Origin: an uncultured Eubacteriales bacterium
GTDB taxonomy: Bacteria; Bacillota; Clostridia; Monoglobales; Monoglobaceae
Length of the DNA: 46,463 bases
NCBI GenBank assembly: GCA_900542675.1
Contig: UQOT01000007.1
Location: 1 to 46,463, forward strand
Reading direction: 5' to 3'
Below are positions 18,988 through 28,800 of the stretch, piece after piece. Numbering within the stretch: the stretch's first letter is position 1; the number at the start of each line of letters is the position of its first letter. The notes below the pieces were generated by a model. The model made no database searches. It was not told where the DNA came from and saw only the letters and a list, made by a program, of their open reading frames with translations. The position numbers were made by a program, and so were the translations under genes.

Positions 18988-21054
18988 ATGGCAGAAAATA
19001 AGAGAAACGCAGCTATTCCCGAAAAAGCAGAAGCTCCGCAAACAGAGAAAAAGACCAATAAACAACACTTAAAGGACATCACCGACAGCATTGAAAACGG
19101 GATAAAAGAGCTGTTTGAAAGCGATAAGTACAAGCAGTATTTACAGACAATGAGCCGTTTCCACAGATACAGCGTTAATAACCAAATGCTTATCTATATG
19201 CAAAATCCCAAAGCTACGCTTGTTGCGGGATTTAATAAATGGCGTGACCAATTCAGCCGTAATGTAAAAAAGGGTGAAAAGGGCATTAAAATTATTGCTC
19301 CTACTCCCTATAAGAAGATTGAGGAAACAAAGCTCGATCCCGACACCAAGCTGCCTATGCTTGATGATAACGGTAAAATCATTACCGTGGAAAAGGAAGT
19401 ACAAATTCCAATGTTCCGCGTAGTATCAGTCTTTGATGCGAGCCAGACGGTGGGAAAACCTCTGCCGCAGCTTGCAAGTGACTTGTCGGGTAATGTACAA
19501 AATTACGATGCGTTTGTGGAAGCGATAAAGCGCAGCGCGTCCGTTCCAATAACCTTTGAGCCGATAGCCGATAATACGGACGGATACTTTTCAACGGACG
19601 AGCAGAAAATTGTTATCCGCGACAATATGAGCGAGGTTCAGACGGTATCGGCGCTCTTGCACGAGCTGGCGCACTCCAAGCTCCACAACACAAAAGCAAA
19701 AGAAGAAAAATTGCAGGAGGTTGAAGTGTTTGGAGAGAAAGCGTTATTTTCAAACAGCAGGATTGATAAATCGGAAGTTCCCGATGGGCTTTACTGTTAT
19801 GATTTGCGCGGAAGCAGTGATGATCCGGGCAGCCCTGTTGCCGTTGAAGAAAATGTAACCGTAAACCACGCAGGCTGTATAATTTGCTCCAAGCCTATCG
19901 ACTTTTCCGAAGCCGACTATGTACCGCTTAATGACGGACTTAACTTTTTGGGTACGGAAAAAGGCATAAAAGAATTTTTATATGAGCAGTATCCCGATAA
20001 AGCTAAAATATCGAGAAATACCGAGGAGGTTCAAGCCGAAAGTATTTCGTTTGCCGTTTGCGCTTACTACGGCATAAAAACAGATGAAAACAGCTTCGGA
20101 TATATTGCTTCGTGGAGCAATGGTAAGGACCTGAAAGAACTGAGGGAGTCTCTTGAAATCATCAACAAAACTTCAAGTAAAATGATTACTGATATAGACA
20201 AAAACTATGCTGAAATCAGAAAGGAGCGCGGTCTTGACAATGAGACGCTTGAGCTTGATGAAGCAATGTTTGAAAACAGTATCAACTATTTGCATATACA
20301 GCGCAATTCCGATAATGTTTGGGACTATTCTGTTTACGATAAGGAAACCTTAAAGCTCGTTGACGGCGGACAAATTGATAATCCTGAAATGAGGCTTGAA
20401 GAAATCAAGGAGCAGATTATTTCCGAATACTCTGTTAAGCTGCCCTACGGCGAACCAATGCCTGACAGCGAGAAAAACAGACTTCTTGATGATATTTCCG
20501 AAAAGGCATTGTCGCAAATGTCTGTGGATTTGCCCGATCCGAATATTACGCAGGCAGATATGAGAGCCTACGGGTATGATTATGAAAATATGTTACCGCT
20601 TGAAAAGGAAACTGCGTATCGGCTTGCTAAAGAAGCAGATGCGACAATTTATATGCTCCACAGCGACAATACCGAGTCAATGGTAATTGATTTAGCCGAG
20701 ATAAACGATTTTGACGGTATCTTCGGTATAGAAAAGCAGGATTGGGAGGCTGTTAAGGATAATTATCTGAAAAATGCTGAGATGTCTGTTGAGGACGATT
20801 ACAACATGATTGACGGAATTGTAAATAACGGCGATAATAAGACTGTGGCAGAGCTTGAAGCTGATGTAAAGGACGGCAAGTCAATTTCCCTGCTTGACCT
20901 TGCAGACGCTATTGAAAGGGAAAGCAAAGAAACAAAACAATCCAAGTCCGCAAAGACGGCTGAAGAAAAGCCTTCGCTTCTTGCAAAGCTGAGCCGTCCG
21001 CTGCCGCAGCAGCAGGACAAAACACAAACAAAATCCAAGGAAAGAGAGATGTAA
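18988..21054 (+). CDS. ArdC-like polyvalent protein with metallopeptidase and YodL domains
   Basis: 688 residues, AAAGGAGG before the ATG. The N-terminus (about 20-120: LFESDKYKQYLQTMSRFHRYSVNNQMLIYMQNP...NVKKGEKGIKI) is the ArdC ssDNA-binding module of antirestriction proteins. The peptidase motif HELAHSKLHN is at about 226. A segment with DGLYCYDLRG (about 245-310) sits between it and the downstream SFAVCAYYGI. A YodL-like domain (ITQADMRAYGYDYENMLPL..., about 518-590) follows. The C-terminus has the shared EKPSLLAKLSRPLPQ tail and ends KSKEREM. Polyvalent proteins of this type are thought to protect transferred DNA in the recipient. The gene is intact. Confidence 0.85.
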   Translation: MAENKRNAAIPEKAEAPQTEKKTNKQHLKDITDSIENGIKELFESDKYKQYLQTMSRFHRYSVNNQMLIYMQNPKATLVAGFNKWRDQFSRNVKKGEKGIKIIAPTPYKKIEETKLDPDTKLPMLDDNGKIITVEKEVQIPMFRVVSVFDASQTVGKPLPQLASDLSGNVQNYDAFVEAIKRSASVPITFEPIADNTDGYFSTDEQKIVIRDNMSEVQTVSALLHELAHSKLHNTKAKEEKLQEVEVFGEKALFSNSRIDKSEVPDGLYCYDLRGSSDDPGSPVAVEENVTVNHAGCIICSKPIDFSEADYVPLNDGLNFLGTEKGIKEFLYEQYPDKAKISRNTEEVQAESISFAVCAYYGIKTDENSFGYIASWSNGKDLKELRESLEIINKTSSKMITDIDKNYAEIRKERGLDNETLELDEAMFENSINYLHIQRNSDNVWDYSVYDKETLKLVDGGQIDNPEMRLEEIKEQIISEYSVKLPYGEPMPDSEKNRLLDDISEKALSQMSVDLPDPNITQADMRAYGYDYENMLPLEKETAYRLAKEADATIYMLHSDNTESMVIDLAEINDFDGIFGIEKQDWEAVKDNYLKNAEMSVEDDYNMIDGIVNNGDNKTVAELEADVKDGKSISLLDLADAIERESKETKQSKSAKTAEEKPSLLAKLSRPLPQQQDKTQTKSKEREM

Positions 21055-21058
21055 AGCT

Positions 21059-21274
21059 ATGACAAACTTAACACACGACGAAATGAACCTTCTGTGTATC
21101 TATCAGAAGAACACGAGGATTGGAACGATGGACGCTATAACGGTAATGCAGCAGTACCTTGAACAAGACGAAACCGAGCTTGCCGCAATGTCCGACTCGC
21201 TGCTCACTAAGCTTGAAAAGATGAGTGATGAGGAATTTGACAGCCTTGAAAAATTCCCGGACTTCGATTATTGA
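21059..21274 (+). CDS. TTRAP-family transposon-transfer assisting protein
   Basis: 71 residues. LTHDEMNLLCIYQKNTRIGTM...YLEQDETELAAMSDSLLTKLEKMSDEEFDSLEKFPDF matches the small acidic TTRAP family found next to ArdC/YodL genes in these ICEs. The start lies four bases after the upstream stop. Function unknown beyond the association with transfer. Confidence 0.83.
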   Translation: MTNLTHDEMNLLCIYQKNTRIGTMDAITVMQQYLEQDETELAAMSDSLLTKLEKMSDEEFDSLEKFPDFDY

Positions 21275-21286
21275 TGTTGTTAGAGA

Positions 21287-21313
21287 AAAGCGGTTCTCCA
21301 GAGCCGCTTTTTT
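21287..21313 (+). terminator. Terminator of the TopB-ArdC-TTRAP block
   Basis: AAAGCGGTTCT (21287-21297) pairs with AGAGCCGCTTT (21300-21310) with one G-T pair, followed by T residues. It separates the backbone block from the AT-rich cargo. Confidence 0.85.
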
Positions 21314-21324
21314 CGCTTTATGTA

Positions 21325-21353
21325 TTGTGTTTTAGCCGCTTTTGTGGTATAAT
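21325..21353 (+). promoter_or_regulatory. Promoter of the HEPN-motif cargo gene
   Basis: TTGTGT (21325-21330), 17 bases, TATAAT (21348-21353). The leader ATAAATCGGAATTTGT (from 21362) resembles that of the Nudix gene. Confidence 0.6.
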
Positions 21354-21391
21354 TCTGTTATATAAATCGGAATTTGTCAGGAGGCGTATTT

Positions 21392-22279
21392 ATGGAAACA
21401 AGTGAGAATATTGGGATTATTAATCAAGCGTATTCTCTTATAAAAGGCGAATATGCTTTTCAAAGAAGTACGATATATTTACAAAATTCTTTTTGGGATG
21501 GGGTATCCGAAGAAGACTACATCAAAATGGATTATAAGTTAAAAGCGATTCGACAAGATTTCGCAAAAATTTTGGTTATAATGAACTCTATTGATATAAC
21601 CTATTCGAAATATCAACGAAATGAATTTACTCCATCCTATTTTTCTGCGATGAATGATCAAGCAACTGATGAATTAGGTTGTTTCATTGAATATTTATTT
21701 GCAAAATACCGTGTAATATTAGAATATATTCAGCAAATAATGGAGATTTGTATTCCGCCTAGATTAAATGATATTCAACAGGAAAAATATAGCAAGCTAG
21801 AGAAAGCTCACACTAAATATAAGTTTTTGCTAAAATATGTAGCTGAAAACATTGAAGAGACCAGGTGTGTTCTGAATATGGAGTGGTTTCAAAATATTAG
21901 AATAGACAGAGATTTTATAATACATGATGGTGCTACTTGTCTTGTTTTTGGTGATAGAAAAGATTTATTGTTTAAAGTCATGACTACTGACGCATTAGAT
22001 AAGGAAGATGATGAACCTAATAAATTTTATTCAAATGAAAACGGACTAATCTACTATGTGCGTTACTGGGGACTACAAATTTCTAAGTTAATTGTTTTTG
22101 CTGAAACGATAATTAAATTTCTAATGGATATTGGTAATATATCTGCGGACAAAAAGGAACAAATAGACTTACTTTTATTGCAAGGAAGAAATAAACTTGT
22201 TGATAGTGATAGAACAGAACTCAATGATAAGCAAGACGTTTTATCTGAAATGCTAAAAAAGCTAATTAGTATATCTTGA
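21392..22279 (+). CDS. Hypothetical protein with a HEPN-like R-x4-H motif
   Basis: 295 residues, all-alpha in character and AT-rich. RIDRDFIIHDGA contains R173-x4-H178, the catalytic signature of HEPN RNases, followed by DGA and a hydrophobic helix as in HEPN proteins such as the Cthe_2314-like group. No membrane segment or signal peptide. AGGAGG (21379-21384) sets ATG 21392 as the start. Codon use and AT content differ from the ICE backbone, and it has its own promoter, so it is cargo. A defence or toxin role is inference: the motif is short and the rest of the protein is unfamiliar. Confidence 0.6.
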   Translation: METSENIGIINQAYSLIKGEYAFQRSTIYLQNSFWDGVSEEDYIKMDYKLKAIRQDFAKILVIMNSIDITYSKYQRNEFTPSYFSAMNDQATDELGCFIEYLFAKYRVILEYIQQIMEICIPPRLNDIQQEKYSKLEKAHTKYKFLLKYVAENIEETRCVLNMEWFQNIRIDRDFIIHDGATCLVFGDRKDLLFKVMTTDALDKEDDEPNKFYSNENGLIYYVRYWGLQISKLIVFAETIIKFLMDIGNISADKKEQIDLLLLQGRNKLVDSDRTELNDKQDVLSEMLKKLISIS

Positions 22280-22317
22280 TATTCCAGATCGGAATTTGAA
22301 AAGGGAGTGAAATTGAA

Positions 22318-22752
22318 ATGTGTATGGAATGTTATGCTGATGAAAGCAGAATAACACCACTATTAAATCCAATGGATTGTTTAAGAAATCACACACAATA
22401 CATTTGTGGGACTTGCGGACGGTGCATTTGCATTGAACATGACCCCAATCGTGGATTGCAACGCTGGAATTTCCCTTTTAAGTCGTTAGAGATTGCAAAA
22501 CTATATTTGCGTACTGCTGATTATAGTATGAAAAAGCCATGTGGTATTTATGAACTGAAAAGTGAAAATGGCAGACTTTTATACAAAATCTTTGCGGATT
22601 GCGAGGACTTGCAATTATATCTAAAAAATAAAGGAAAAACTTGTGAAGATATGAAACCTGTTTTCATTGTTGAAGAGTATAGCGAATATGCAAATACACA
22701 GATAAGAAAATTGGCTTCTGAAGAAGTACGTAAATATATGTCAGAGCGATAA
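22318..22752 (+). CDS. Small Cys-rich protein of unknown function
   Basis: 144 residues. The N-terminus has a likely zinc-binding arrangement: CMEC (2-5), then C...H in DCLRNHTQYICGTCGRCICIEHD. The rest (RGLQRWNFPFKSLEIAKLYLRTADYSMKKPCGIYEL) looks like a compact conserved domain. I recognise it as a recurring hypothetical of Firmicutes but know no function. GGGAGTGA lies before the start. It follows the HEPN-motif gene by 38 bases and probably shares its transcript, so the two may act together. Confidence 0.65.
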   Translation: MCMECYADESRITPLLNPMDCLRNHTQYICGTCGRCICIEHDPNRGLQRWNFPFKSLEIAKLYLRTADYSMKKPCGIYELKSENGRLLYKIFADCEDLQLYLKNKGKTCEDMKPVFIVEEYSEYANTQIRKLASEEVRKYMSER

Positions 22753-22802
22753 CTTCCAGTTTATCAGGCAGAACAGCTTAAAAATAGAATAATATCATAA
22801 TT

Positions 22803-22832
22803 GGAGCAATCATTAAGAGGTTGCTCCTTTTT
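22803..22832 (+). terminator. Terminator of the HEPN/Cys-rich cargo block
   Basis: GGAGCAA (22803-22809) pairs with TTGCTCC (22821-22827), followed by five T. It is near-identical to the terminator after the Nudix cargo (6583). Nothing else is visible between 22753 and 22897. Confidence 0.82.
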
Positions 22833-22897
22833 ATATGCTGAAATGTGAAGCAGTAAATTAAAATTCACAACAAAATTCAAGAAAAGGAGACTATGCT

Positions 22898-25800
22898 ATG
22901 GCTAATTATCAGGAATTTATGCAGCGCGCCGATGAAACGGCTTTAAGCTTGACGCGAAATTCACAGAATTGGACGGCTTTTTTAACAACTGCCGCAAGGC
23001 TGTATAAATCCCCGTACAACGAACAGCTTATGATATATTCGCAGCGTCCCGATGCGACAGCTTGTGCCGAGTTTGATATTTGGAATAAGCGTATGGGGCG
23101 GTATATAAAAAGAGGTTCAAAGGGTATTATGGTTGCCGGCGCTAAAGGCGCAAGATATGTGTTTGATGTTTCGGACACAGGTACGAGAGATAAAAGTAAG
23201 CCCTTTAAGCTGTGGGAATATAATGCCGAGTATGAACCCGTTATAAAAGCTATGCTCAGCGACAGGCACAATGCCGAAGGAGATTTTATTTTTGATACTG
23301 TGCAGGACACAACTCGAAAATTAGCGGCTGAATATTGGCGGGATAATCGGAGAAATATAATCGGCATCGTTGCAAATTCTTTTTTGGAGGGTTATGATAG
23401 TTATAATATCAGAGTTAATTTCATAAACGCGGTAAGCGTAAGCGCGACATATTCTGTGTTGTCGAGGTGCGGACTTGAGCCTGACGAATACTTTGAACAC
23501 GAGGATTTCCTGCCCATCTTTGATTTTAACACGGTGGATACCATATCGGAGCTTGGCACGGCAGTAAGCGGAATTAACCAACAGATATTAAGAGTAATTG
23601 AAATAACCATCAAAAATTATGAGCGTGGAATAAACGCGGAAAGGACTGAGAATTATGACAGAACTGACTTACACGAAGAACGGGGACTATTATCTTCCGA
23701 ACCTGAACTATCCCGAAACGGAGCAGACCTACGGCAAGTACGGGATGATGCGCGAGGACTATCTCAAGAAGCACAGGACGGGGCTTTGGAACAGAATGAT
23801 ACTCCACGGGGAGCTGATACAGCACTTGGGCGAAATCGACAAGACAGCGAGAGAGCGGATAGAGCTGATGATGCCGGAGCTGATAAAGAACGCCGGGATA
23901 ACGGAGGAACTGAAAATGACCGACCAACTGAAATGGGTGGGCTTGATGAACAACTGCAAGGCACAGGCAGAAGAAATAGTTTTGAGCGAGTTGGTGTACA
24001 GCTAAGCCTGTTCCCCACAGAAGAAGAACAAATTAGAATAATTGATGAAGCGGAGAGCAAGAATGAATTGCCCTTCGCTTTTTCTATATCTGATACTGAC
24101 CTTGAAAATCTGCTCCGCACAGGCTCAAATACAGATAATGCCCGTAAGCGTATTATCTCAGAGTTCAGCAAAAATAAGGGCTTGGAAAGTAATATAGAGT
24201 TTTTGAAAAAAATCTATCACGGCGGTTACGGTATAAAAGGTGAAATTGATGATTTTTCAGCGTGGTATGCTGAGGACGGTATTCATATAAGCCGCGGTTC
24301 TACGGCAAGATTTTCGGAAAATGCTCAGGTTTACTCGTGGGCTGAAGCTGCGGACAAAATCACACAAATGCTTGAAAGCGGTACTTTCGCTACAAATGTT
24401 GAACTTGACGAATACCCCGGCTTTGAAAGACAGCAAATCGCAGAAACATTATGGTTTCTGTACCGTGATTTGAGCGATGAAGCAAGAGAAACAGGCTATC
24501 TGAACCCGTTAAAAGGTGTAAAACTCAATGGGTTTCCCGACGAAACGGCGGATATTGCGGAGAAGCTAAAGTCAAGGCAGTTTCAGTCAAGTACTGTAAC
24601 AGAGCTTACTTCACTCATAGATGACAGTCAGAATGATAAAAGTCTTATGCGTTCACGGTTTCACAATCCTACGGAGCTTCTCGTCAGAGTTAAGGAGCTT
24701 TCTTTGCCGAGAATAGCATATTCCGCATACAACAGAGAATTTCCCGATGTTGTTCCTTTTATCACAGACGATGAAATAGACGAAAACCTTCGCGGCGGCA
24801 GCTCGATTGAGGGTGGACGCGGACGGATATATGATTTCTTTTCCGCCGAACACACGCAGCATGAAAAGATACAGTTTCTAAAAGATGAGTATGGTATCGG
24901 TGGCAGCTCTCACGCTTTATCAGGCGCATCAGGCAGTTTCCAAGACCATAGCGGAAAAGGGATACGTTTTAAAAAAGATAACTGTACCGAAATACAAATG
25001 TCTTGGCGTAATGTTGCAAAGCGTATAACAGAGCTTATCCGCGCTGACAGATACTTTACTCCCGAAGCAAAGGCGAAATACGAAGCTTCAAAACAAAGGA
25101 AACAGTTTGACGGTCTTTACGGTGAATATATCGTTGTTAAGGAAGCCAATCCCGATAATATGGTTTTGTTTCAGGTGGGAGACTTCTTTGAGATGTTCGG
25201 CGAGGACGCAAAAGCCGCAGCCGATGTTTTGGATATACACCTTTCCGGCAGGACAATAAAAGATGTCGGCAAGGTAGATTTTTGCGGCATTCCCGCCTTT
25301 ACTCTTGAAGCAAATATTGAAAAGCTCCGCGAACAGTTTTCCGTTACTATTTCCGCTATCGGCAGCAGCTCAAATGAGCGCAGTACCTATTCATTGGTAA
25401 AACTCATGCCGGAGGTTGAGCAAAGGACTGAGATTACGCAAGATGATATAGATGCTTTTATCAAGAATTGGAACAGTAATGTTGAAAGCAAGCGGCGTGT
25501 AAATGAGTATGTGCTTCATCACGGTCGTGAGCGCGGTGCTGCTGAGTGGCTTGCAAATGAATTCGGTGGTGAAAATACAGATGTTTTGAACGTGACCTAT
25601 GACGGACTAAGCCCTGTAGAACTGCCGTGGACAAAGGTACAGAGAACACTTATACGAATGATAGCCGAGGATACATTTCTAACCGACGATGAACGCACAG
25701 TTGAAGATGAACCCTTAAAATTTGAGGAAATGACCGATGAGGACAAGGAAAGTTTCGTTCAGATGATTGATATGACAAGAGATTACGGTGAACCGCTTTC

Positions 25801-28800
25801 CGATGAAGATATTGCGCTTTATGACCAAATTATACAGGAACGGACGCAGCAGAGCGAAGCCCGTGAAGCTCCGCCGGAAGAAGCTCAAACTCCTGAAGCT
25901 GTAATCGAGCAAGAGCCAATCCCCGAAGAACCCGAAACAGCGGACTATTCTCAATATATCGGCAGAGAAATTGAGGTCGATGACCGAAAATTTGTTGTTG
26001 AGCATATCAATGACCTTTTTGAAACCGTTGAATTAAGGGATATAACCTTTCAGAACGGTACGGGCTTCCCCATATTCAGAAGCGAAAGCCTTGAATGGCT
26101 GAAACGCGTTATGGATTTGCAGGAACACAGCAACGAACCTGTTACCGCAGAAACGGTAGCCGTATATCCCGCAGAGGAAAATAATCTGCCCTATGATATA
26201 GTGATTGAACGAATCCCGTCAGACGCTCCCACTCCCGAAGTCGGAAACTTTCATATAACAGATGACCGTCTCGGCGAAGGCGGCGCAAAGGCTAAATTCC
26301 GTGCTAATATGGACGCTATAAATCTGTTAAAGGAGCTTGAACTTGAGGGTCGGCAGGCAACCGAAGAAGAACAGGAAATTCTATCACGTTATGTTGGTTG
26401 GGGCAGCTTGCCGGACGCTTTTGACGAAAGTAAAGAAGCGTGGGCAGATGAATTTACAGAGCTGTACACGGCTCTTTCTCCCGAAGAATACAAGGCGGCA
26501 AAGGCTTCCGTATTAAACGCTCACTACACAAGTCCCACTGTTATCAGAGCTATGTATGAAGCAATAGAAAATATGGGGTTTAGCAAGGGCAATATCCTTG
26601 AACCGTCAATTGGTGTCGGAAACTTTTTCGGTATGCTCCCCGAAAGTATGTCGCAGAGTAATCTTTATGGAATTGAGCTTGACAGTATAACGGGTAAAAT
26701 CGCAAAACAGCTTTATCCGAAAGCGGATATAACCGTTGCGGGCTTTGAAACAACAGACAGACGAGATTTTTACGATTTGGCAGTCGGCAACGTGCCGTTC
26801 GGACAGTATCAGGTAAGTGACAAGGCATATAACAAGCTGGGTTTTCCCATACACGACTATTTTATTGCAAAAGCGATAGATCAGGTACGCCCCGGTGGCG
26901 TGATTGCCTTTGTAACAAGCCGCTATACTATGGATAAGCAGTCGCCCGAAGCAAGACAGTATTTTGCAAAGAGAGCGAAGCTTTTGGGAGCGATACGGCT
27001 TCCGAACACAACATTTAAAGCAAATGCGGGTACAAGCGTTGTATCGGATATTATCTTTTTACAAAAGCGCGAAAGCCCGATTGAAATTGAACCCGATTGG
27101 GTACACCTTGGTGTAAATAAAGATGGTTTTTCCATAAACAGCTACTTTATCGACAATCCGAATATGGTACTCGGACGGCAGACCTCGGAAAGCACTCAGT
27201 ACGGTAAAGAGGATTTTACAGTCGTTCCCTATGAGGGTGTAACCCTTGAGGAACAGCTAAAAGACGCTATTAATAATATACGCGGAGCATACACGGAAGC
27301 CGAAATTGACGAGGATATTGACGAGCAGGACAACAACACCATTCCTGCCGATCCGAATATCAAGAACTATTCTTACACTCTTGTTGACGGTGAGGTATAT
27401 TACAGACGTAATTCTGTAATGGTAAAGCCCGATGTAAACGCTACTGCTATGCAGAGAATTAAGGGTATGATTGAGCTTCGGGATTGCGTGAATGAGCTTA
27501 TTGATAAGCAGATGGATGCGGATATGCCCGACAGCGAAATCAAGAGAGTGCAGGGCAGGCTCAATACCTTGTATGATAACTACGTCGCAAAGTACGGTAT
27601 CATAAACAGCCGCGGAAACTCATTAGCTTTTTCAGACGATAGCTCCTACTATCTTCTCTGCTCCCTTGAAAAGCCGGACGAGGACAGACAACACGCGGAA
27701 AAAGCAGATATGTTTACGAAGCGAACCATAAAACCGCATAAGGTAGTTACCTCAGTTGATACAGCGTCCGAAGCTCTTGCGGTATCAATAGGCGAAAAAG
27801 CTCGTATTGATATGGAATATATGTCACAGCTCACAGGTAAAACAGAACAGGAAATTTTTGCGGAGCTTAAAGGCGTTATCTTCCTCAATCCGCTTTACGG
27901 CTACGGCGGTAATACACAGGAAAAATACCTTCCGGCAGACGAATATCTGTCGGGAAATGTACGCGAGAAGTTGGAGGTCGCAAAGCGCAGTGCGGAGCTG
28001 TACCCCGATGATTACAGTGTAAATGTCGAAGCGCTCAAAACAGCACAGCCCAAAGACCTTGACGCTTCCGAAATAGAAATCCGTCTCGGAGCTACTTGGA
28101 TTGACAAAGAATATATCAAGGAATTTATGTGGGAAACCTTTGATATGCCGTATTATCTGAGAAGAAATATGGAAGTAAATTATTCACCATACACCGCAGA
28201 ATGGAACATCACCAATAAAAATTCAGCAAGCCACAACGATGTAAATGTATATATGACCTACGGAACAGAGCGAGCTAATGCGTTTAAGATACTTGAAGAA
28301 ACTCTTAATCTCCGTGATATTCGTATCTACGACACCAAAATTGACGCAGACGGAACTGAACGCAGAGTCTTAAACAGCAAGGAAACCACACTTGCACAGC
28401 AGAAGCAGCAGGCTATCAAGGATGCGTTCAAGGATTGGATTTGGAGTGACGCAAGCAGACGGCAGGAGCTTGTGGAGCGATACAATACTCTGTTTAATTC
28501 TACCCGTCCCCGTGAGTATGACAGAAGCCATATAACCTTTAGTGGTATGAACCCCGAAATAACGCTCCGGGAACATCAGCTAAATGCTGTCGCACATATC
28601 CTCTACGGCGGTAATACCTTGCTTGCACACGAAGTGGGCGCGGGCAAAACCTTTGAAATGGTCGCCTCAGCAATGGAGAGTAAGCGGCTTGGATTGTGTC
28701 AAAAATCACTGTTTGTAGTACCTAATCATCTTACGGAACAATGGGCGAGTGAATTTTTACGACTTTACCCCTCGGCAAAAATACTTGCCGCAACAAAAAA

